Under the pieces are notes generated by a model that worked only from the letters and a program-made list of their open reading frames with translations, did no database searches and was not told where the DNA came from. From Tolypothrix sp. NIES-4075 (lineage in GTDB: Bacteria > Cyanobacteriota > Cyanobacteriia > Cyanobacteriales > Nostocaceae): DNA of 64,000 nt. The DNA is taken from assembly GCF_002218085.1 (NCBI RefSeq), contig NZ_BDUC01000001.1:559955-623954 (forward strand). Reading direction: 5' to 3'. Below, in pieces: positions 34,664 to 44,500 of this stretch; the first letter of the stretch is position 1; each line of letters opens with the position of its first letter. Made by a program: the position numbers and the translations under genes.

Positions 34664-35440
34664 ATGCTTTTAGAAACACAAAATCTCATCGGTGGTTACA
34701 CTAAACCAATTATCCACGAAATCACCCTAACAGTAGAAACAGGAGAATGGTTGAGTTTAGTTGGTGCAAACGGTTCGGGAAAATCGACACTATTAAAACT
34801 TATCAGTCGCTTACTGAAACCACAACAGGGAACTGTATTGTTAGATGGTAAAGCCATTCACAGCCAACCCGCGTCAATTGTGGCGCAAAAGTTAGCATTA
34901 TTACCACAACAGCAAACAATTCCCAGTGGTTTGACGGTGCGGCAGTTGGTATCATTAGGACGTACACCGTATCAACCGTGGTGGCAATACTCACTCAACG
35001 CTGAGGATAGAGACAAAGTAGAAACCGCATTGCAATTGACCCGGATGGATGAATTAGGCGATCGCTTTGTCGAAGAATTATCAGGAGGAGAACGACAACG
35101 CGCATTTTTAGCACTTGCTTTAGCTCAAGATCCGCAAATTTTGCTCTTAGATGAACCCACAACTTATCTAGATATTCGCTATCAACTCGAATTACTCGAA
35201 CTGCTCAAACAACTAAATCAACAGCATTTAACCATCATTACAGTTTTGCACGATGTCAATTTAGCAGCAAGATACAGCACACGGCTTGCACTTTTATCTC
35301 AAGGAAGAATTTTTGCGATCGGAAAACCCAAAGAAATATTAACACCCGCAAATTTAGCTGATGTTTTAGGAGTAGAAGTTGTAATTCTAGAAACCCCAGT
35401 AGGTTTGCAGATTTGTCCTTTAGCAGCAATGAACGATTAA
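34664..35440 (+). CDS. FecE/BtuD-type ABC ATPase
   Basis: 258 residues from the ATG at 34664; the open frame starts at 34613 but the extra 17 residues come from a CAACAACTAAC-type repeat. Walker A GANGSGKSTLLK, Q-loop LPQQQTIPSGLTV, signature LSGGERQRAFLALALAQDP, Walker B ILLLDEPTTYLD and the H-loop TVLHDVNLAARYSTR are present. It energises the permease encoded upstream. Iron or cobalamin import is the expected role. Confidence 0.94.
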   Translation: MLLETQNLIGGYTKPIIHEITLTVETGEWLSLVGANGSGKSTLLKLISRLLKPQQGTVLLDGKAIHSQPASIVAQKLALLPQQQTIPSGLTVRQLVSLGRTPYQPWWQYSLNAEDRDKVETALQLTRMDELGDRFVEELSGGERQRAFLALALAQDPQILLLDEPTTYLDIRYQLELLELLKQLNQQHLTIITVLHDVNLAARYSTRLALLSQGRIFAIGKPKEILTPANLADVLGVEVVILETPVGLQICPLAAMND

Positions 35441-35597
35441 GCTGTATAAATCTTGCAGTATTAGTTCTGCTTATGTATTATTGTTAACTTTCTTAACCTT
35501 GATAAGATTTCCCTATTTGTGATTTAGAAGACAAGTGTTTTTTACAAAATAAAACTATTATGAGAGAAAGATTTTTCAATAAACCTTGTATAGAACC

Positions 35598-35660
35598 AGG
35601 CGAGTAGCACAGTCAGATATTCCCAAGAGAATTTGACATATGTTTACTCGCCCTTTTTTA
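35598..35660 (+). terminator. Possible terminator or small structured RNA end
   Basis: GGCGAGTA (about 35600) pairs with TACTCGCC (about 35645), and the second arm is followed by CTTTTTTTAT. The loop is long (over 30 nt), so it could equally be the end of a small RNA upstream of the binding-protein gene. Confidence 0.45.
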
Positions 35661-35747
35661 TATCCATTCATATACAATAAAACAGAAATCAGAATTATAT
35701 AGCAATCCTAAATAATTCCTGAGACTCTCTCTTTCTTTCTTTTCTTT

Positions 35748-35801
35748 GCGTCCTTGGCGTCTTGGCGGTAGCCTACGGCAAGCCGCTTGCGCGTCTACGT
35801 T
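35748..35801. repeat. TTGCGTCCTTGGCG / GGCAAGCCGC repeat
   Basis: TTTGCGTCCTTGGCGTCTTGG followed by GCCTACGGCAAGCCGCTTGC and GCGTCTACG, the same units seen at 7590 and 7855. It lies in the leader of the binding-protein gene. Confidence 0.65.
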
Positions 35802-35808
35802 TAAAAAC

Positions 35809-36687
35809 ATGTATAATCGTTGCATCTCATCAATTCTCACAATATTATTAAGCTTCCTCTTGCTTGCTTGCAGCACAGCAACCACACAGCAACCACCAGC
35901 CACAAACATAAATCAAAACACATCAGCCAAAAAAGTAGTCGCTCTTAGCTCGCTGTCAGCAGATATTATATCTCAACTCGACCAAACAAAACTTGTCGGC
36001 ATTACAGGAAGCAAATTATTTAAAGATAATCCGCAATTTGAAAAACTTCCTCGCGTCAGTGAAGGACAAAATCCGCCTAATTTAGAAAAAATAGTCGCAC
36101 TCAAACCAGATTTAGTAATTGGTGCAGAAGGATTTTCTAATCAAACAACCGACAAACTCAAGCAACTGGGAATTCCAACATATCTCACCCAAGTAAAGAC
36201 CTGGGAATCATTACAAGAACTTACCAAAACACTTGCGAAATCAATTGATGCCGATCCACAGCCATTATTAAATCGTTATAAAACCTTTTTACCAGAAAAG
36301 CAAAATCCGACATTATCAACTTTAGTTTTAGTCAGTCGCCAACCGATTTTAACACCAAATAAAAACAGTTGGGCTGGCGATTTGCTAACAAAATTTCCCA
36401 CAAAAAATTTGGCTGCGGAATTACAAGGTAATAGTCCAGTTGGTGGATATGTAACGCTTTCGGCAGAGAAAGTTTTGCAAGCCAATCCAGATGTAATAAT
36501 TGTTGTAAATTCTCCACAACAAACTGATGCAGCGCTTTTAGATGACTTTAAAAAACAAGCTTTTTGGAAAGAACTAAAAGCGACTAAAAATAACCGAATT
36601 TACGTTTTTGATTATTACGGATTAGTGAATCCAGGTAGTATAGATGCAATTGAAAAAGCCTGCAAGCAACTGAAGCAGGTTTTATAA
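35809..36687 (+). CDS. BtuF/FecB-type substrate-binding lipoprotein
   Basis: 292 residues from the ATG at 35809; the frame runs back to 35746 through a repeat that is not protein-like. Signal and lipobox LLSFLLLACS, then a type III periplasmic binding fold with VVALSSLSADIISQLDQTKL, KIVALKPDLVIGAEG and NPGSIDAIEKACKQL. It should deliver B12 or a ferric siderophore to the permease at 33509. The lobe spacing and absence of a conserved siderophore motif leave the substrate open. Confidence 0.88.
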   Translation: MYNRCISSILTILLSFLLLACSTATTQQPPATNINQNTSAKKVVALSSLSADIISQLDQTKLVGITGSKLFKDNPQFEKLPRVSEGQNPPNLEKIVALKPDLVIGAEGFSNQTTDKLKQLGIPTYLTQVKTWESLQELTKTLAKSIDADPQPLLNRYKTFLPEKQNPTLSTLVLVSRQPILTPNKNSWAGDLLTKFPTKNLAAELQGNSPVGGYVTLSAEKVLQANPDVIIVVNSPQQTDAALLDDFKKQAFWKELKATKNNRIYVFDYYGLVNPGSIDAIEKACKQLKQVL

Positions 36688-36690
36688 ATC

Positions 36691-36736
36691 GTAGTAAGCG
36701 ATTCATCGCTTTTATAAGCACTAAAGTGCTTACTAC
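36691..36736. repeat. GTAGTAAGC...GCTTACTAC palindrome (member 3)
   Basis: GTAGTAAGCGATTCATCGCT and AGCACTAAAGTGCTTACTAC form a nested palindrome, with the same end logic as the elements at 12327 and 24656. It lies just after the binding-protein gene stop and may act as its transcript end. Confidence 0.7.
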
Positions 36737-37155
36737 AATTTAAATTTATATTAATTTTTAAATAAAAATCGCAATTAATATTTACACAACGCTCAGTTAT
36801 GTAACAATTATTTGAAAATCTTGTTTTTGCTGGTATAAATTAAAACTAAAATATTTGATAAATTGCTTGGCTTGATATCGGTAAGCCTTGCATTTACTGT
36901 TGTTCAACCACATCGCAAACACAAAAGCGTTATTTTACATCTCTAAATAATTAGGCATTATATAAAGTGCATAATTTGATTGTGCTGACACCTATTGAGA
37001 TTGTATAAGCAAAGCTTTACTTTTCTAAACGCAAAAAGGTAGGTTAAAACTAAAGCGGAAGCAGAATACAGACAACTTTTAATACTTTTGCTACAACAAA
37101 AATGCAACCGTAGCAAAACACCGATGTCAAAAAAGTTTCATTAAGTAGGGTAAAT
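36737..37155. other. AT-rich region before the caspase-hydrolase gene
   Basis: 419 bases with no credible coding frame and no strong inverted repeat. It must contain the promoter of the 37156 gene, but no distinctive -10/-35 or operator could be picked by eye. The final bases AAGTAGGGTAAAT give a modest ribosome site. Confidence 0.4.
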
Positions 37156-40100
37156 ATGGCTAACAACATCTACGCACTTTTGGTTGGTATTGACGAATAC
37201 GATCCGGAATCTACACAGCAAGTTCCCTCATTAAAAGGTTGCGTTAACGACATCAAAGCCGTAGAAGCTTATCTGCGCGATCGCCTAACTAAAGACGGAA
37301 AATGGCAACTAGTCGAACCGACTAACCAATCTTGGATACTCACCAATGAACAAGCTACTCGTCAAGCAGTTATCAACGGCTTTAAAGAGCATCTGTGCAA
37401 AGCAGACAGTGAAGATGTAGTCTTGTTTTATTATGCCGGTCATGGCGCTCAAGAGAAAGCACCACAAGAATTTTGGCATTTAGAGGCAGACCATTTAGAT
37501 GAAAGTTTAGTTTGCTACGATAGCCGTACAGAAAATAGTCGAGACTTAGCAGATAAAGAAATAGCCTATCTAATCTCTCTAGTTGCAGAGAATAACCCTC
37601 ACGTTGTCATCATTCTCGACTGCTGTCACTCCGGTTCGGGAACCAGAGATATATCACCAGAAATTAGAGTGCGTCGTTCTCCGGTAGACTCCAGAGAACG
37701 TCCATTAAGCAGCTTTATTTTTGCCGAAGACACAAGAGCATTGAATGAATTGTTGAATTCTTCACACAGCTCGGAGCAGAAAACAACTGGTGTAATATTG
37801 CCAAAAGGCAAACACGTCATGTTTTCCGCTTGTCGTGATTATGAGTTGGCGAAAGAATATAAAGGAGAAGACGGTCAACCCAGAGGAGCTTTTTCTTACT
37901 TTTTATTGCAAACTCTCCAGCGGACTAATAATAGCATTACCTATCGAGATTTAGCGAGAAATCTCAATGCGTTGGTAAGTGGTAAAGTCAAGGAACAATC
38001 ACCGCAAGTCGAAGCTACAGATCCAAAAGATTTAGACCAACCTTTCTTAGGTGGTGCAATCAAAGAACGTCCCAACTACTTTACCTTGACCCGCAGCCAG
38101 AACGATAATAGCTGGGTAATTGACGCAGGTGCTATTTCTGGTATCCCGAAACCGTCTAAGGATGGAGACACTTTATTAGCAATATTTCCCGCTGCAAGTA
38201 CTCCAGAACAATTAACTAAACTGGATCAAGCTTTAGGGGAAGCGCAAGTTATGCAAGTGCTGCCACAAAAGAGTAAAGTCAAAATTACTAGGGGTAGCGA
38301 TCGCTTATCGGAAACTGAAACTTATTGGGCGATCGTTACTAACATACCATTGCCGCCCCTGAAAATTTACGTCCGTTGCGAAGACAGCGAAAAAGCAGGT
38401 TTAGAACTCGTAAAACAAGCACTACAAACATCTGCACCCAATTCCAAACCTTCCTTATACGTCAGTGCAGTAGAAGATCCAATCATAGCAGATTACGATT
38501 TAGTAATTCGTGCAGGTCAGTATTGGATTACACAGCCTAACGATCAACGTCCGCTAATTGCTCCGATTCCTGAAAACTCGACCCAAGCTGGTTATACCTC
38601 GGAAAATGCTCGTGAAGTAGTTGCTCGTTTAGAACATATTGCTCGCTGGACAAACATTCTCGAACTTTCCACCCCTGCGACTAGTAGCGTTAAAACCGAT
38701 GATGTAGAGATGGAAATCAGCGTCCTTTCCGGACGACAAGAAACTTCGCTTAGTGGTGATAACAAAATAGCTTCAGAAATGCGGCTGGAGTATACCTATG
38801 AAAACGAGCAATGGATACCGCCAACTATCCAAATCAAACTCACTAATAATAGCAATAAACCACTTTATTGCAATGTATTAGACCTCGCAGAAAGCTACTC
38901 TATATCTAGTAACTTGTTAGATGAATATCAAGCAAGCAGCTTTAAAATTCCACCCAAAGGCTCAGAAAAAAACAACACTCTCGAAAGTAGCAACCTCCAA
39001 TTACTCATCAAAGATGAATATTTAGCATTGGGAATTACTGAGTACAAAGATATATTCAAGCTGATAGTCAGCACAAGCGAATTTGATGCGAGTTTGCTAC
39101 AACAAGATGGATTAAACCCACCTCAACCAACTCGTTCAGTTGGAGGAGGTGGCACACTTGACCGTTTAATGGCAGGGGTAAACAGTCGTGAAGCCGTGAA
39201 AGCGGAAGGCAGCTATGATAATTGGATGACTAAGGAAATTTCGATTACCATAGTCTGTCCGCAAGAAGCGATCGCAATTCAATCTGATAGCAGCACCGCA
39301 TTACAAAATGGTGTAGTTGAGGTGCAACCACATCCGAGTTTGCAAGCAAAAGTTAATCTCACCACTGTACCCCAAGCAAGCAGAGATTTAGGCAATTTGA
39401 TTTTACCTGCAATTTTGCGCCAACAACCTCGTATTACTGAATCCTTTCAATTTACCACCAGCCGAGGTAGCGATCCAGGTTTGAGTGCTTTGGAGTTAAG
39501 TGACGTAGTAGACTACACTGTAGTTACACCAGATGCACCACTAAAATTACTAGTTGATACCCAATTAGCCGAGAATGAACACCTTTTACCCTTTGCTTAT
39601 GACGGAGAGTTTTTCTTACCATTAGGAAGAGGTTCCCAAGCGGCAAATGGCAAAACGGAAATTACTTTAGAAAGGTTGCCAAAACCAACAGTTAGTAGTC
39701 GCAGTATACAGGGTTCCATTCGGATTTTCTTTGAAAAAATAGTTAGCAAAAAATTAGGAAGTTCATTTGAATATCCAATTTTAGCTATAGCCGATGTAGT
39801 TAAAGTTGACAAAAAAGACAAAGTAACCTACCAAAAAGATAAGGAGATAATTAAACAAAGAGTAGCGCAAGCTGAAAAAATTATCCTCTATATTCATGGA
39901 ATTGTTGGGGACACTGCAAGTATGGTTCCCAGTGTGAATAATGCTTTGGTGGAAGTTGATGGAAAACTGCTTTCAATTAAAGAGCGTTATGACGTAGTTT
40001 TGGCTTTTGACTATGAAAATATCCAAACTACAATCGAAGAAAATGCCAAGTTTTTAGGGGAAAAATTGCAAGAAATTGGCTTGGGAGCAAACCACGGTAA

Positions 40101-40992
40101 ACAATTACATATTGTGGCTCATTCAATGGGTGGTTTGGTTTCTCGCTGGTTTATCGAGCGAGAAGGTGGCAATCAAGTTGTGCAATATTTAGTAATGTTA
40201 GGCACACCAAATGCAGGTTCACCTTGGCCCGCTATACAGGATTGGGTTTTTACCGCTCTAGGTATCGGGTTGAATCAACTTTCGGCAATAGTTTGGCCCA
40301 CGAAAATAGTAGCAGAGTTACTGAAAGTTCTGGAAAATAATGATAAATCTCTGGAGCAAATGCAGCCAGATTCACCTATTTTGAAAGAACTTGCCGAAAA
40401 TCCCGATCCTGGTATTCCTTATACAATTATTGCTGGTGACAGGTCGGTGATGGCTGCTGCTACAAAACTTCAAGCAGACAAGCAAATTAATCCAGTCAAA
40501 CAACTGATGGATAGGATGTTTGGTTCATCTGTAAATAAAGTTGTAGATATGGCGTTCTTTAGTCAGCCGAATGATATAGCGGTGACTTTGACTAGTATAA
40601 AGAGCGTTAATTCTAAGCGTAAGCCTCAACCAACAATATTATCACCCGACACCGCCTGCGATCACCTCACCTACTTTACTCATCCTGCCGGCTTAACTGC
40701 ACTATCTAGGGCACTTTACGAATTTCCCCATGAAAATCAGCCACCAACAGCATCAGCGACAACTGCCAATGTATTAATTATTGAACCCAAAGGAAATACC
40801 ACACCAAAACCTGCTGAAACTTCTTCACAAACCCAAAATCCTCTGCTAATTAGTAGCGCAATTATTACAGGAATTGCATTATTTATAGCAAGCGTTGCTG
40901 TCTCTATTTTGTGGAATCGTTTTCCGCAACCACAGCCAACTAGTCAAACTAGAAGCAGTCAGACTGTAGCTCAGGGCAAACACTCACTCTGA
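37156..40992 (+). CDS. Caspase fused to lipase-like hydrolase, membrane-anchored
   Basis: 1278 residues. Residues 1-260 are a caspase-like (orthocaspase, C14) protease: YYAGHGAQ (H96) and VIILDCCHSGSG (C157). Residues about 300-880 are beta-rich and Thr/Pro-rich with no recognised domain; they could include an effector-binding or Ig-like region. Residues about 905-1120 are an alpha/beta hydrolase of the PGAP1/lipase type: IILYIHGIVGD, then HIVAHSMGGLVSRWFIER (S990). A single membrane helix near 1229-1251 (LISSAIITGIALFIASVAVS) precedes a short tail. The protease and esterase/lipase in one chain suggest signalling or membrane-targeting toxicity. Intact; ATG at 37156. Confidence 0.9.
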   Translation: MANNIYALLVGIDEYDPESTQQVPSLKGCVNDIKAVEAYLRDRLTKDGKWQLVEPTNQSWILTNEQATRQAVINGFKEHLCKADSEDVVLFYYAGHGAQEKAPQEFWHLEADHLDESLVCYDSRTENSRDLADKEIAYLISLVAENNPHVVIILDCCHSGSGTRDISPEIRVRRSPVDSRERPLSSFIFAEDTRALNELLNSSHSSEQKTTGVILPKGKHVMFSACRDYELAKEYKGEDGQPRGAFSYFLLQTLQRTNNSITYRDLARNLNALVSGKVKEQSPQVEATDPKDLDQPFLGGAIKERPNYFTLTRSQNDNSWVIDAGAISGIPKPSKDGDTLLAIFPAASTPEQLTKLDQALGEAQVMQVLPQKSKVKITRGSDRLSETETYWAIVTNIPLPPLKIYVRCEDSEKAGLELVKQALQTSAPNSKPSLYVSAVEDPIIADYDLVIRAGQYWITQPNDQRPLIAPIPENSTQAGYTSENAREVVARLEHIARWTNILELSTPATSSVKTDDVEMEISVLSGRQETSLSGDNKIASEMRLEYTYENEQWIPPTIQIKLTNNSNKPLYCNVLDLAESYSISSNLLDEYQASSFKIPPKGSEKNNTLESSNLQLLIKDEYLALGITEYKDIFKLIVSTSEFDASLLQQDGLNPPQPTRSVGGGGTLDRLMAGVNSREAVKAEGSYDNWMTKEISITIVCPQEAIAIQSDSSTALQNGVVEVQPHPSLQAKVNLTTVPQASRDLGNLILPAILRQQPRITESFQFTTSRGSDPGLSALELSDVVDYTVVTPDAPLKLLVDTQLAENEHLLPFAYDGEFFLPLGRGSQAANGKTEITLERLPKPTVSSRSIQGSIRIFFEKIVSKKLGSSFEYPILAIADVVKVDKKDKVTYQKDKEIIKQRVAQAEKIILYIHGIVGDTASMVPSVNNALVEVDGKLLSIKERYDVVLAFDYENIQTTIEENAKFLGEKLQEIGLGANHGKQLHIVAHSMGGLVSRWFIEREGGNQVVQYLVMLGTPNAGSPWPAIQDWVFTALGIGLNQLSAIVWPTKIVAELLKVLENNDKSLEQMQPDSPILKELAENPDPGIPYTIIAGDRSVMAAATKLQADKQINPVKQLMDRMFGSSVNKVVDMAFFSQPNDIAVTLTSIKSVNSKRKPQPTILSPDTACDHLTYFTHPAGLTALSRALYEFPHENQPPTASATTANVLIIEPKGNTTPKPAETSSQTQNPLLISSAIITGIALFIASVAVSILWNRFPQPQPTSQTRSSQTVAQGKHSL

Positions 40993-41030
40993 CTAGTTTC
41001 TACCAACTCCTGATAATTGCGTGTAAAAAA

Positions 41031-41063
41031 ATAACCCCACCTTTTCATGAGGTGGGGTTTTGC
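41031..41063 (+). terminator. Terminator after the caspase-hydrolase gene
   Basis: ACCCCACCTTTTCATGAGGTGGGGTTTT: 8-bp GC-rich stem CCCCACCT/AGGTGGGG with a T-run. It ends about 70 bases past the stop codon. Confidence 0.85.
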
Positions 41064-41089
41064 AGATATATTCTTGCTAATGTTAATTT

Positions 41090-41242
41090 ATGGCAGAAAT
41101 TAAACGCAGTTTTGCAGTAATTATTGGTGTTAACCAATACAGGAATGATGTTATACCCTTAATTAGAAGTAATTATCTTTTTGTTTTCCCATTCTTAAAT
41201 AATATATCTTCTAAAGCATTTAGATCGGGATTAAGACCTTGA
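41090..41242 (+). pseudogene. N-terminal remnant of a caspase gene
   Basis: ATG at 41090, MAEIKRSFAVIIGVNQYRND, then VIPLIRSNYLFVFPFLN. The first 20 residues match the start of the two caspase-STAND proteins (MAEIKRSLAVVIGIDEYSNG), then similarity stops abruptly and the frame closes at 41242. It is a truncated copy, evidence that caspase genes here have duplicated and been lost. Confidence 0.75.
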
Positions 41243-41340
41243 TTTAATTGCTCGCGAATGCGATTAATTAGTGAAATTTGCTTGTCTATATGTGCAATCA
41301 AGCGGTTCCCATTCCAAGTTTTCACGCGCAAGCGATCGCT
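41173..41340 (-). pseudogene. Unidentified C-terminal gene fragment
   Basis: Fifty-five-codon frame bounded by stops, reading RLIAHIDKQISLINRIREQL then NQGLNPDLNALEDILFKNGK. The helical, charged composition looks like the end of a real protein, but there is no start and no family match. It abuts the caspase remnant, so it may be the debris of whatever replaced its 3' end. Confidence 0.3.
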
Positions 41341-41524
41341 CTACGGTGCATTTGTGGCATCGAAATCGCAAATGCAAAGGATGGTGGCGATCGCCAAATT
41401 CTTCTTTTTTGCAAAACCTCCATATACATGAATATAAGGCAGTTAAAGATACTTACTACAAATCCCTGGAAATTGTAGATAATCAGCTTGTAGATGCTTA
41501 TAGTTATTAAATAACGGGCATTTT

Positions 41525-44500
41525 ATGGAAGAAATTAAACGCAGTCTGGCAGTAGTTATTGGTATTAATGAATACGGCAATGGCATTCCGGCACTGAAAA
41601 CCGCCGTCAATGATGCTGAACAAATCGCTGCAACATTAACAAGCAAATACGAATACCAAGTTTTGCTGCTGTTAGATAGCGATGCCAACAGCGACAAATT
41701 CAAAAGCCTATTAACGGCTCTTGAACAACAAAAGCTACCTTCTTCTGATAATAGCCAAATTCAAATTCAAGAAACTGACCGAGTATTATTCTACTTTGCC
41801 GGACACGGTATCGCCTTAGACGCATTAGATAGCGCTGATGGTCCAACAGGCTTTCTTGTTCCTCAAGATGCACGCATGGATAATGACAGCAGTTTGCTGC
41901 CCATGAAGCGACTGCACGATGCTTTAATTAAACTACCATGCCGTCATATATTAATTATCCTAGATTGTTGCTTCGCAGGCGCATTTCGTTGGGCAGGTAA
42001 CAGAGATGCCGTGCGTCAAAATAAAGTATATCGCGAACGTTACGATCGCTTTATCTCTAGTTGCGCCCAGCAAGTAATCACATCCGCCGGCGATGATGAA
42101 AAAGCTGCCGATTCGTTGTATCGATTTGGACAACGCAATGAAGATTCAAAAAACTCCCCTTTTGCAGAATTACTTTTAAAAGCGCTTTGTGGAGAAGCAG
42201 ATTTTAGCAAAGACGGCGTAATCACAGCTACGGAAATCTACGTATATATACATGGGGAATTGGGCAAGACAAGCGTCAAGCAAACCCCAGGATTCTGTCA
42301 ACTCATACGTCACGACAAAGGCGAGTATATCTTTCCCGTTCCTGGGTTTGACCCGAATAAGTTAGCACCAGCACCCGCACTCGATGAAAATACCAATCCT
42401 TACAGAGGATTGAAATCGTATGAAGAAAAAGATAGCAACCTCTTTTTTGGCAGAAAAGCCTTAATCGAAAAATTACAAGCATTCATCATCAACCAACCGT
42501 TAACAGTGGTGCTGGGTGCTTCCGGTTCCGGAAAATCCAGCTTGGTGAAAGCCGGATTAATTACGCAGTTAAAGCAAGGGAGAGGGGGAGAGGGGGCAAG
42601 GTTTCCCCGCACGATGCCCGATGCCCAATTACCAATTACCGATGCCCAATTACCGATTCCCAATTCCCAAGAATGGCGGATTCTCGCTCCCATTCGTCCG
42701 GGAGAGTCTCCATTTAAAGCTTTGAATAATGCACTAGCACAAGAAAAAGTACTAACTTTCGTTCAGCCTCAGCAAGATTTGGAAGAAGAATTACAGACAC
42801 TTTCTCAAAATATAAAAGCTTGGACTGAAGCTCATAAAAATGCTAAATTACTCCTCGTCATTGACCAGTTTGAAGAATTAATAACTCTGACGAGAAATGA
42901 AAATGAGCGCTTAAAATTTTTGAGCGGGTTAGCAAGAGCAATATCAGCTTTTCCCGAACAGTTACGCATTGTGGTGACGTTAAGAAATGACTTTGAACCG
43001 CAATTTCGCGATACACCTTTAGAAGCTTATTGGACGGCTGCAAGATTTATCGTGCCAGCAATGTCACGCTTGGAATTGCGCGATTGCATTGTCGAACCAG
43101 CCACCGCTAGGGTAATGTTTTTTGATCCGCCAACTTTAGTAGACCAAATAATTGATGAAGTCGCACAAATGCCCGGAGCGTTGCCGCTACTTTCTTTTAC
43201 TTTGAGCGAACTATATTTAAAATATATTAAAAGTGCCAGAGAAGGCAAAAGAAATAATCGGGCAATTACTCAAGCAGATTATGAAGAATTAGGTGGAGTG
43301 ACGCGCAGTCTCACGCAACGAGCAGACTATGAATATGATGAATTAATTAAACTTGATTCTGCTTACGCTCAAACTATTAAACATGTGATGCTGCGGATGG
43401 TAGCTATAGGTGCTGGTGATTTGGCACGCAGGCAAGTGTTGTTATCAGAATTGGAATATCCCAAAGCAGAAAATACGCGGGTAAAGTTAGTAATTGAGCG
43501 TTTTCTGGCAGCACGTTTGTTAGTATCCGGACAAGATACTGAAGGTAACAGTTATGTAGAACCAGCTCACGATGTCTTAGTGCGGGGATGGCAAAAACTA
43601 CTGACTTGGAAAGACCAAGAATTAGGTTCGTTGCTGCTGCAACGCGAACTGACACCGACTGCGAATAAATGGACAAGTCAAAGACGAGATAAACAAGCGG
43701 TTGGTCTATTGTGGAATAACGATCCGCGTTTACCGTTAGTTAAGCAGATATCAGAGTCTGATAAAAGTTGGCTGAATTCTATAGAGTTGGAGTTTGTTCA
43801 ACGCAGCATCACAAGAAGACGAAACAATCGGCGTCGGACAGTTGGTATTGTGAGTGGAGTTATTGCCTCACTGACTGGATTAACGATTTTTGCTTTGGTT
43901 CAACTTCAGTTGTCGCTGTTACGCGAAAAAGCAGCTGTAGCAGAAAATCGGCTACTTATATCTCCTGTAGATGGACTAGTTTTAGCGATTCAGACTGCTG
44001 GTCAAAATCGTTCATTGTTACCGTGGGACATACTGAACCCGGTGAAATCTAGTTTACTTCATGCAGTGCAAGCCACTAAAGAGCGAGATCAGTTGACAGG
44101 TCATAGCGATCGCGTCACTTCTGTAGCTTTTAGTCCTTCGGGGCGCTACATCGTCAGCGGTAGCGCAGACAACACAGTGCTATTGTGGGATATGTCTGGT
44201 AAACCAATCGGCAAACCATTTACAGGTCATGCAAAACCGATTACATCTGTAGCTTTTAGTCCCGATGGACGCTACATTGTCAGCGGTAGCGAAGACAACA
44301 CAGTGCGTTTGTGGGATATGTCTGGTAAACAAATTGGACAACCGTTTATCGGTCATACAAAACCGATTCAATCTGTCGCTTTTAGCCCTTCGGGGCGTAA
44401 CATCGTCAGTGGTAGTGAAGACAACACGCTGCGTTTGTGGGATATATCTGGTAAAGCGATCGGCAAACCGTTTGTCGGTCATACAAAACCTGTCTGGTCT

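Noticed and set aside
41271..41510. Two plus-strand frames before the caspase-STAND-WD40 gene
   Set aside because: No ribosome site, mixed frames and no similarity; the area is debris of earlier genes.
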